A stretch of DNA of 64,000 bases from Nocardia asteroides (GTDB taxonomy: Bacteria > Actinomycetota > Actinomycetes > Mycobacteriales > Mycobacteriaceae). A model generated the notes under the pieces. The model searched no databases, was not told where the DNA came from, and worked only from the letters and a program-made list of their open reading frames with translations. A program made the position numbers and the translations under genes. Numbering within the stretch: position 1 is the first letter of the stretch; each line of letters starts with the position of its first letter. This document shows positions 52,273 to 59,262 of this stretch, piece after piece. Where the stretch lies: assembly GCA_019930625.1 (NCBI GenBank), contig CP082844.1, positions 1,426,001 through 1,490,000 of the forward strand, in the 5' to 3' direction.

Positions 52273-53760
52273 GTGACTAGCGGGGAAGCGACTCACCTCG
52301 TGGATGGCGAGGCAGCTCCCGAGGGCGGCGCTGTCGAAGACTCGACCAGCGCCCCGGGGCCCGCGACCTCCGCGTCTGAGCGAAAAGACTCCGACATCGC
52401 CGCCCAGGCAGCCCGTGTCCTCGCCGATCTGGCACGACACGCGCCCGGTGGAGCCCCCGCAGCCCCCACGTCGAACTCACGCGCGCAGCCCGTTTCCGCC
52501 CCCACCCCCGCCGCTCCGGCACCCAATGGCGCGCAACCGCCACCGGCTACCGGCACCGCGGTCCACGGCGGAACGGTGGCGCCGCAGCCCGGTGGCGTAG
52601 TGGCGCCGCCCGGGGGCGCTGCACCGCCGCCGAACGGCGCCCCGCCACCACCGGACGGGGAGCCCGCCCCACCACCCCCCGGGATCGATCCGGAGACGAT
52701 CGCGGCCATCGCCCCGACCGCCTTGATGGCCGGATCGATGGCCATGATGGCACTGCCGATGCTGGCGCAGGCGCTCGCCGGCCTCGCGGGCGGCGGATCC
52801 GGCGCGGGTGCGGGCGGGACGAATGCCACCCCCACCGCCGCCAATGCGGCCGCGCTGACTCCGGAGGCGCAACAAGCCCTGGACGCGTTGAAGAAGCTGG
52901 AGGCGCTGTACGGCACCGACGGCGACGCGGCGGGCACCGCGGGTCTGGGCGCACGACCCGGTGGGTCGGTCGGTTCGGGCGCGGGAGCTACAGCGATCAA
53001 GGCGCGAGCGTTGTACCAGAAGAACGCGGCGAAGGCGTTCAACAATCTGGACAACGACCTCGCGCGCTACATTGCCGGCCTGGCCGGGGACAACCGAGCC
53101 GACCGGAAAGCGGTGGTCCGGCTGATCCGGGAGGTCAACGTACAACTGGCCGAACTCGGGCCCAGCGCCTACACCAAGGAAGGTCAGCGGAAGGTACACC
53201 AGATACTCTCCGAAGCTTTGCGCAAGGCTCAGACCATAGTGCGGGGCGGGCAGGCCAAGGCGACCGAAACCGCCGCCATGGTCGACCGCCTCACAGCGCA
53301 ATACCTCAACGGCATAGCCGGAAAACACACCAGACTCGCAAGCGCCTTGCCGGGCGACGGCCGCCCCCGCTCGCCCATCGAACCCGGGAAATACCGAATC
53401 AGCTCGCACTACGGTCCCCGGGGCGGCAAGCACCACGGTGGGCTCGACCTCGCCGCCCCCGCAGGCACGCCCATCTACGCCGCCACCGGCGGCACCGTGG
53501 TGAAGGCGGGCAACTTCGGCGACGGTTACGGCTATCAGGTTCGGATCCGGTCCGCCGACGGCACCGAGACCATCTACGCCCACCAGACCCCGGGCAGCAT
53601 CCGGGTCCAGACCGGCCAGCGAGTCGCCGCGGGCGCCGTGATCGGCGCGGTCGGATCCACCGGCAACTCCACCGGCCCGCACCTGCACTACGAGGTGCGG
53701 CGCAACGGCCGCGCCGTCGAGCCCGTCGCCTATCTGGCGTCGCAGGGTGTTCGTGTATGA
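52273..53760 (+). CDS. M23 metallopeptidase with a proline-rich N-terminus
   Basis: Predicted peptidoglycan endopeptidase of 495 residues. A proline/alanine-rich region (~50-140) leads to a hydrophobic stretch (IAAIAPTALMAGSMAMMALP), then a helical region resembling DUF4226-type proteins (KVHQILSEALRKAQTIVRGG), and a C-terminal M23 domain (~370-495). Zinc ligands are His388 and Asp392 (HGGLD) and His472 in HLH (470-472). There is no ordinary signal peptide; export may use an ESX-type route, as for similar actinobacterial proteins. The GTG at 52273 has GGAGG 5 nt upstream. Confidence 0.85.
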   Translation: MTSGEATHLVDGEAAPEGGAVEDSTSAPGPATSASERKDSDIAAQAARVLADLARHAPGGAPAAPTSNSRAQPVSAPTPAAPAPNGAQPPPATGTAVHGGTVAPQPGGVVAPPGGAAPPPNGAPPPPDGEPAPPPPGIDPETIAAIAPTALMAGSMAMMALPMLAQALAGLAGGGSGAGAGGTNATPTAANAAALTPEAQQALDALKKLEALYGTDGDAAGTAGLGARPGGSVGSGAGATAIKARALYQKNAAKAFNNLDNDLARYIAGLAGDNRADRKAVVRLIREVNVQLAELGPSAYTKEGQRKVHQILSEALRKAQTIVRGGQAKATETAAMVDRLTAQYLNGIAGKHTRLASALPGDGRPRSPIEPGKYRISSHYGPRGGKHHGGLDLAAPAGTPIYAATGGTVVKAGNFGDGYGYQVRIRSADGTETIYAHQTPGSIRVQTGQRVAAGAVIGAVGSTGNSTGPHLHYEVRRNGRAVEPVAYLASQGVRV

Positions 53761-53780
53761 CCCGGCTCCGGCCGCAGCGT

Positions 53781-53798
53781 TATTGTCATACTGTCAAT
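53781..53798 (+). promoter_or_regulatory. TGTCA direct repeat before the racemase gene
   Basis: TTGTCA-TAC-TGTCAAT contains the 12-mer CATACTGTCAAT (53787-53798), which also forms the right half of the second MarR operator at 43654-43665. The left half of the dyad is not conserved. It lies 77 bp upstream of the racemase start. Confidence 0.35.
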
Positions 53799-53874
53799 AC
53801 ACCCCTCCCGGTCGCGTCCGGGAGGACGCACCGGCCATTCGGTGCGCTGGATCAACGACGAACCGAGGTAGGGC

Positions 53875-54972
53875 GTGAGCATTCCATCCACCGCCGAGAA
53901 GGGCCCGCTCGCGGGCATCAAGGTCATCGAGTTGGCCGGTATCGGCCCTGGCCCGCACGCCGCGCTGCTGCTCGCCGATCTCGGCGCCGACGTGGTGCGG
54001 GTGCAGCGTGCGGGTCAACTGCCCGGCGGGTTCGACCGCCCTCAGCTGCGCGGCCGGACCATCGTCGAGGCCGACCTCAAGGACCCCGCCGACATCGAGA
54101 AGGTACTCGGCCTCATCGAGAAGGCGGACGTGCTCATAGAGGGCTTCCGCCCCGGCGTCACCGAGCGGATGGGCCTCGGCCCGGACGACGCGCTCGCCCG
54201 TAATCCCCGCCTGGTCTACGGACGGATGACCGGTTGGGGCCAAGAGGGCCCGCTGGCCGACCGCGCCGGACACGACATCAACTACATCTCCATCACCGGC
54301 GTGCTGCACGCCATCGGCCGCAAGGGCGAGCGCCCGGTCCCGCCGTTGAACATGGTGGGCGATTTCGGCGGCGGTTCGATGTTCCTGGTGTTCGGCATCC
54401 TCGCCGCGCTGGTCGAACGGCAGCAGTCCGGCAAGGGCCAAGTGATCGACGCGGCCATGGTCGATGGAGCCCTTGCCCTTTCGCACATGATCTGGGGCAT
54501 GCGCGGCGCCGGCGTCTGGTCCGATGAGCGGGGCGTGAACCTGCTCGACACCGGAATGTCGTTCTACGACACCTACGAGACCTCCGACGGCAAGTACATG
54601 GCGGTCGGCGCGATCGAACCGCAGTTCTACGCCCAGCTGCTGACCGGGCTGGAGATCGACGCGGAGGGCCTGCCCTTCCAGCTCGACCCCGCCGGGCAGG
54701 ACACGCTGAAAAAGCTGTTCGCCGAACGCTTCCGGACCAAGACGCGCGACGAGTGGACCGAGATCTTCGTCGGCACCGACGCGTGCGTCTCGCCGGTGCT
54801 CACCTTCGAGGAGGCCACGCGCAACGAGCACATCGCGGCCCGCGGTTCGTTGCTGGAGTTGGATGACATCACCCAGCACGCCCCGGCCCCGCGATTCTCG
54901 CGCACTCCGAACGGGATTCCGACCCCGCCGCCCACCACCGCGACCCCGATCGAGTCGGTTTGGGTCGACTGA
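53875..54972 (+). CDS. mcr: Alpha-methylacyl-CoA racemase (CaiB/BaiF family)
   Basis: Inverts the 2-methyl centre of branched acyl-CoAs, needed before beta-oxidation of phytol- or sterol-derived chains. The 365-residue protein begins with LAGIKVIELAGIGPGPHAALLLADLGADVV. The catalytic pair of the mycobacterial MCR is visible as His133 (AGHDINY) and Asp163 (VGDFGGGS). The GTG at 53875 is 4 nt after a GTAGGG-like site. CoA-transferases of the same fold usually have a different active-site Asp, which favours a racemase. Confidence 0.9.
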   Translation: MSIPSTAEKGPLAGIKVIELAGIGPGPHAALLLADLGADVVRVQRAGQLPGGFDRPQLRGRTIVEADLKDPADIEKVLGLIEKADVLIEGFRPGVTERMGLGPDDALARNPRLVYGRMTGWGQEGPLADRAGHDINYISITGVLHAIGRKGERPVPPLNMVGDFGGGSMFLVFGILAALVERQQSGKGQVIDAAMVDGALALSHMIWGMRGAGVWSDERGVNLLDTGMSFYDTYETSDGKYMAVGAIEPQFYAQLLTGLEIDAEGLPFQLDPAGQDTLKKLFAERFRTKTRDEWTEIFVGTDACVSPVLTFEEATRNEHIAARGSLLELDDITQHAPAPRFSRTPNGIPTPPPTTATPIESVWVD

Positions 54973-55318
54973 GCACGCGGCGGGGTGTCGCGGCGCGGCA
55001 TCCCGCCCGAGCGCGGCTGATTGAAAGTTGTAACAAACCAACCGGTTCGACAGTTCGACGCTGCGCCTGCCATACTGTCCGCGAGCAGGTGGCTTCCGAG
55101 AACAGCGGATGCCCCGGACATCCTTCCGGTCCGCTTATTGACCGCCGCTCGAGCTGGAGGCCTCGGCGCCGTGCGAGCTTTCTGCACGCTGCCCGAGCAC
55201 GAGGAGGGCCAGCCCCGAGGGGTGGCCGGCCGATCGTGCCCGGCGGCGCTCGGAGGGGAAGTGCCGCCGGCGGAGGCTCTCCCCGCTCCAATTCGGCAGA
55301 AACGAACGCGAAATCCTC
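54973..55318. other. Intergenic region between convergent genes
   Basis: 346 bp without a supported gene. The palindrome AACCGGTT lies at 55040-55047 inside an AT-richer stretch. A forward frame 55021-55395 runs into the MocR gene and is judged an antisense shadow. Confidence 0.45.
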
Positions 55319-56824
55319 TCAGTAGCAGGTCAACGGCGTCAGCGGATCTACCGCGCGCGGCGTCAGCGCTGCGTAGGCGGACGCGATGGCCTTGACCGCC
55401 AATCGCAATTCGGGCTCCTGATGGGTGAAGGGCAGCCGCAGGAACCGTTCGAACGCGCCTTGCACGCCGAATCGGGGCCCGGCCGCGAGCAATACGCCGT
55501 GGTTGGGAGCCGTGGCTGCCAGCGCCGTGGAGACCGAGGTCGGCAGCTGCGCCCACACCGACATGCCGCCGGCGCCGACAGTGACGCGCCAGTCCGGCAG
55601 TTCCTCGGCGAGCGTGTCGAGCAGGGCCGCACGCTGGGAACGCAGCTGGTCCCGCCGGCGGTCGAGGATGAGGTCCGCGTGCTCGAGCAGGTGCACGGTG
55701 GCCAGCTGATCCATGACGGGGGTGCCGAGGTCGACCGTGGAGCGGATGCCGAGCAGCTTGGTGATCAGCGCCTGGTTGGTCCGGATCCAGCCGACGCGCA
55801 GACCGCCCCAGAACGATTTCGAGGCCGAGCCGATGGTGACGATCTCGGAGCCCTTGGCGAAGGACGCGACCGGCGGCGGCGGAAGGCCGCCATCGAGGCC
55901 GAGATCCGCCATGGACTCATCGATCACGACGGTCATCCTGGTATCCCTGGCGATGGCGGCCAGTTCGGCGCGGCCCTCGGCGTCGAGCAGCAGGCCGGTG
56001 GGGTTGTTGTAGTCCGGCACCAGATAGGCCAAGCCGGCGGCGGTCTGCCGGGCGGCACTGCGGATTCCGTCGAGATCCCAGCCGCCCGCCGGGTCCTCCG
56101 GCCGCAAGGGCACCGGCACCGGCCGAGCGCCGACGTCGCGGATCGCCTCGATGGCGTTCGGATAGGTCGGATGGTCGATGAGCACACGGGCCGCGGGCGC
56201 CGTGAGCACGTTCAGCAGGAGACGCAGACCGTGCTGGGCGCCGAGGGTGACCAGGATCTGGTCGGGTTCGGTCGGCAACCCGCGCTCGGTGTAGCGGCGG
56301 GCGATCGCCTCGCGTAGCGCGAGCACACCGACCGGGTCCATGCCGTGGGTGCCCAAGTAGGCCGGAATCCCCTCCAGGGCAGCGGAATACGCCTCCTGCA
56401 TCTCCAGCGGGGCGGCCATCGCGGCGTAGGTCATGTCGATGGTGGGCAGCTCGGGCGCGGCCATCATCGCCAGGATGCTCCTGGCCGGTTTGACGCCGTC
56501 GTGTTGCACGTCCCGGGGCAGTGCCACCGTACTGCGCGATCCCTGGCGGCTGATCAGGTAGCCGTGCTCGCGCAGCAACGCGTAAGTGGAGGTGATGGTC
56601 GTGCGGCTGACCCCGAGGGTGGCGGCGAGATCGCGTTCGCTGGGCAACGCGACACCAAGTGGTGCGCGACCGTCGTGGATCAGCAGCCGGATGCCTTCGG
56701 CGAGCGCGAGATACGCCGGGCGGGTGGACCGCCGCCCGGCCGCATCCGGACCACCGTCGTGCGCCTGCCGCCAGCGGCCCAGATCGCGGGCCAGACTGCC
56801 CGCGCCGATCACTCTCGTCGCCAT
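55319..56824 (-). CDS. MocR-type regulator (GntR wHTH plus aminotransferase-like domain)
   Basis: Protein of 501 residues. A GntR winged helix (about 33-100, with LPSERDLAATLGVSRTTITSTYALLREHGYL) is fused to a fold-type I aminotransferase-like domain whose PLP lysine is in SASKSFWGGLRVGW. MocR proteins use PLP as effector; well-known ones control pyridoxal or GABA genes. The ATG at 56824 is divergent from a small membrane protein gene. AGGCCAGT repeats lie in this and the ogt promoter region and may be its sites. Confidence 0.88.
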   Translation of the reverse strand: MATRVIGAGSLARDLGRWRQAHDGGPDAAGRRSTRPAYLALAEGIRLLIHDGRAPLGVALPSERDLAATLGVSRTTITSTYALLREHGYLISRQGSRSTVALPRDVQHDGVKPARSILAMMAAPELPTIDMTYAAMAAPLEMQEAYSAALEGIPAYLGTHGMDPVGVLALREAIARRYTERGLPTEPDQILVTLGAQHGLRLLLNVLTAPAARVLIDHPTYPNAIEAIRDVGARPVPVPLRPEDPAGGWDLDGIRSAARQTAAGLAYLVPDYNNPTGLLLDAEGRAELAAIARDTRMTVVIDESMADLGLDGGLPPPPVASFAKGSEIVTIGSASKSFWGGLRVGWIRTNQALITKLLGIRSTVDLGTPVMDQLATVHLLEHADLILDRRRDQLRSQRAALLDTLAEELPDWRVTVGAGGMSVWAQLPTSVSTALAATAPNHGVLLAAGPRFGVQGAFERFLRLPFTHQEPELRLAVKAIASAYAALTPRAVDPLTPLTCY

Positions 56825-56887
56825 GCGGTCCAGTATCGGCCGATTGGATATTTCTTGGCAAGGCCAGTGGCGCGCACGCTGACGGAC

Positions 56888-57109
56888 ATGACCGCCCTCG
56901 CCACCCTGCTCATTGTCGCCCTCTTCGGCTACCTGATCCACCGATTCGCGCCGAGGAACGACGAGCCCGCCTTCCGGCTCGAACGCTTCCACCCGGGCAT
57001 GCCGGTGTCCCACCAGAGCCTGTCGTACTACGACCACCAGCGGCGATACTCCGATCTCACCGCCGTCTACGGCCGTGGCGACGTGCCGGACCAAGGCTTG
57101 CCCGGCTGA
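56888..57109 (+). CDS. Small membrane-anchored protein (73 aa)
   Basis: The N-terminal 17 residues form one transmembrane helix (MTALATLLIVALFGYLIHRF), followed by a polar C-terminus of ~55 residues rich in charge and tyrosine (SHQSLSYYDHQRRYSDL). The ATG at 56888 follows GACGGAC, a weak ribosome binding site. It is divergent from the MocR gene with 63 bp between starts, so it is the first candidate target of that regulator. No family recognised. Confidence 0.6.
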   Translation: MTALATLLIVALFGYLIHRFAPRNDEPAFRLERFHPGMPVSHQSLSYYDHQRRYSDLTAVYGRGDVPDQGLPG

Positions 57110-57277
57110 AAGGAGCCGCGCGAAACGCGCGGAATCGACTTCGTGCCGCGTACGGACCAGCGCCCCGCTAAGCCACACTGCGCCCATACCAGGCCAGTGG
57201 GGGCGGCACTCCGTGTACCGCCACGTGACCCAGCACGTCGACGCCGCACGCGATCGTCGCGACACATACTGATACAA

Positions 57278-57297
57278 GGCCACTTGTGAAACTGGCC
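57278..57297. promoter_or_regulatory. GGCCA/TGGCC inverted repeat upstream of ogt
   Basis: GGCCA (57278-57282) and TGGCC (57293-57297) face each other over 10 bp. The element ACTGGCCT at 57291-57298 is the reverse complement of AGGCCAGT found at 56861 and 57191. Confidence 0.4.
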
Positions 57298-57340
57298 TGC
57301 TCATTGCGTACTTGTCGGTCCCGCGGTGCAAACTTGGCTC

Positions 57341-57979
57341 ATGAGTGACGCCACTCGGCTCGCCGCCGCGACCGAGCCACCGGCGACGGAGACCACCGGT
57401 TCCGCTACCGAGCCTGGAGCCTCCGGCCGCCACGCCGCCGCGACGCTGTTCGACACGACGATCGGCTGCTGCGCGATCGCATGGAGTTCGGAAGGGGTGA
57501 TCCGATTCCAACTCCCCGAGGCGAGCCCGGCGGCCACTCGCGCGCGCATCACGCGCCGTCGCGCCGGACACCCGGACGCGGAGATCCTCGAGGAACCACC
57601 CACCGACGCCATCGCAGAGACGATCGCAGGCATTCGCGCCCACCTGGCGGGCGAACTCGACGACCTGCGCTGGATCGCCCTGGACACCAGCGGCATTCCG
57701 CAGTTCCACCGTGCCGTCTACGCTGTCGCCCGCGCCATCGACCCCGGCCACACGCTCAGCTACGGTCAGGTCGCCGACCGCGTCGGCGCACCCGGTGCTG
57801 CCCAAGCGGTCGGGCAGGCTCTGGGCCGAAACCCGATTCCGCTGATCATCCCGTGCCACCGCGTACTCGCCGCCGATCACGCACTACACGGCTTCTCCGC
57901 ACCAGGCGGCATCGACACCAAGCAGCGTTTGCTGACCATCGAGCGCACATCGGGATTCGGCGAGCCCACTTTGTTCTGA
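57341..57979 (+). CDS. ogt: Methylated-DNA-protein cysteine methyltransferase
   Basis: Suicide repair protein of 212 residues that takes the methyl group from O6-methylguanine. The active site IIPCHRVLAAD holds the acceptor cysteine, preceded by the helix-turn-helix segment HTLSYGQVADRVGAPGAAQAVGQALGRNP. A low-complexity N-terminal tail of ~35 residues is extra. The ATG at 57341 (MSDATRL) is preferred to an ATG 15 nt upstream. The symbol is by function; distinction from Ada-C is not possible by eye. Confidence 0.87.
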   Translation: MSDATRLAAATEPPATETTGSATEPGASGRHAAATLFDTTIGCCAIAWSSEGVIRFQLPEASPAATRARITRRRAGHPDAEILEEPPTDAIAETIAGIRAHLAGELDDLRWIALDTSGIPQFHRAVYAVARAIDPGHTLSYGQVADRVGAPGAAQAVGQALGRNPIPLIIPCHRVLAADHALHGFSAPGGIDTKQRLLTIERTSGFGEPTLF

Positions 57980-58134
57980 GCAACCCAGGCGCCGGTACCG
58001 GCCCCGTACAGCGCCGGATCCGGCCGCTCGCAGTCCCGCGGATCCCACGCTCCGATGAATTCGTGGAGTTCGCTTCGTCCCTATGAGCGAAGCATCGGCG
58101 GAACCCGCCCGATAGGAAAGAAAGTGAGCAAACG

Positions 58135-58971
58135 ATGGAGACTGTGACCTCGGCCGACGGTACAGCGATCGCGTTCGACCGGTACGTCGGCGGCGACAAC
58201 GGAGTCGTGATACTGATCGGCGGCGCCTTCGGTTTCCGCCGATTCCCCAAGATGGTCGAGTTGGCCTCGGCACTGGCCGAGCAGCACCACCTGACCGTGA
58301 TCAACTACGACCGGCGTGGCCGCGGCGACAGCGCGGATTCGCCTGGCGTCTACGAAGTCGACCGGGAGATCGATGACATCGCCGCGCTGGTCGAGGCCGC
58401 GGGTGGCACGGCGGCGTTGTTCGGCTGGTCCTCGGGCGCCGCGCTCGCGCTCCGCGCCGCCGAGTCCGGCCGGGTGCGGGGCATTACGAAGGTCGTCGCA
58501 TTCGAGCCGCCTTTCGTGGTCGACCGCGAAGGATTCGTGCCCCAGGCCGACCTGGAGATACGGCTGCACGAACTGATCGCCGCCGACCGCCGCGGGGACA
58601 CCGTGCGGTTGTACATGACCAAGGCTATGGGGATGCCGCGTGTCATGGTCGCGGCCATGCGTCTGACCCCCTTCTGGAAGGATCTGCGCGCCACCGCACC
58701 GTCCACCGCGCACGACTGGGCGGTGATGCGTGACTTCATGCGCGGAGAGCCGTTGCGCGCCGAGGATTGGTCCGGGGTCGATGTTCCCACGCTGGTCATC
58801 GCGGGCGGCAAGAGTGACGCGCTACTCCGCAAGGGAGCCCGCGCCATCGCCGCGGTTCTTCCCGACGCCGTATTCCAGGAGATCCCCCGACTCAGCCACA
58901 ACCCGGATATCAAACTCCTGGCCCCAGTCGCCGGTTCGTTCCTCACCGGTGTCGAGCAGCATGCCGAGTAG
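58135..58971 (+). CDS. Alpha/beta hydrolase
   Basis: Hydrolase of 278 residues. The nucleophile elbow is LFGWSSGAAL; INYDRRGRGDSADSP is the conserved loop after strand 4, and the catalytic histidine is probably in RLSHNPDIKLL. METVTSADGTAIAFDRY at the N-terminus is typical of small esterases. A purine-rich stretch (AAGGAAAGAAAG) precedes the ATG by about 12 nt. Substrate unknown. Its stop lies 6 bp from the convergent lipoprotein gene. Confidence 0.85.
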   Translation: METVTSADGTAIAFDRYVGGDNGVVILIGGAFGFRRFPKMVELASALAEQHHLTVINYDRRGRGDSADSPGVYEVDREIDDIAALVEAAGGTAALFGWSSGAALALRAAESGRVRGITKVVAFEPPFVVDREGFVPQADLEIRLHELIAADRRGDTVRLYMTKAMGMPRVMVAAMRLTPFWKDLRATAPSTAHDWAVMRDFMRGEPLRAEDWSGVDVPTLVIAGGKSDALLRKGARAIAAVLPDAVFQEIPRLSHNPDIKLLAPVAGSFLTGVEQHAE

Positions 58972-58977
58972 GGCGGC

Positions 58978-59262
58978 TCACTCTATGGGGTGCGCGCGGA
59001 AGAATTCGCAAGCTTCTCCGGTGATGTAGCCGTCCGCGCAGCCGAAGTAGGTCTGGATGCAGGCGTTCGACGAGCAGCCGAGTTCGATCAGTTTCTGCCT
59101 GATCCGCGCGTTGCGCTCCTGAGGCGTCTCGGTCTTCGACGCCACCGTCGCCGAGGGAGGCGCCGAACTGGTGGCCGGTCCGGGCCGGCCGTCCGAGCAT
59201 CCGGCGCCCAGGACCGCCGCGGCCGCCAGCACGCACATCACGAGGGTGGATCGCACGACCAC
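58978..59262 (-). CDS. Small lipoprotein
   Basis: Secreted lipoprotein of 94 residues with signal helix LVMCVLAAAAVLGAGC; the lipobox LGAGC gives Cys22 as lipid anchor. The mature part has a Ser/Thr-rich linker and a compact C-terminus with four cysteines (LGCSSNACIQTYFGC and GEACEFF), which could form two disulfides. The GTG at 59262 directly follows the LuxR gene stop, so the two are co-transcribed. Function unknown. Confidence 0.72.
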   Translation of the reverse strand: MVVRSTLVMCVLAAAAVLGAGCSDGRPGPATSSAPPSATVASKTETPQERNARIRQKLIELGCSSNACIQTYFGCADGYITGEACEFFRAHPIE

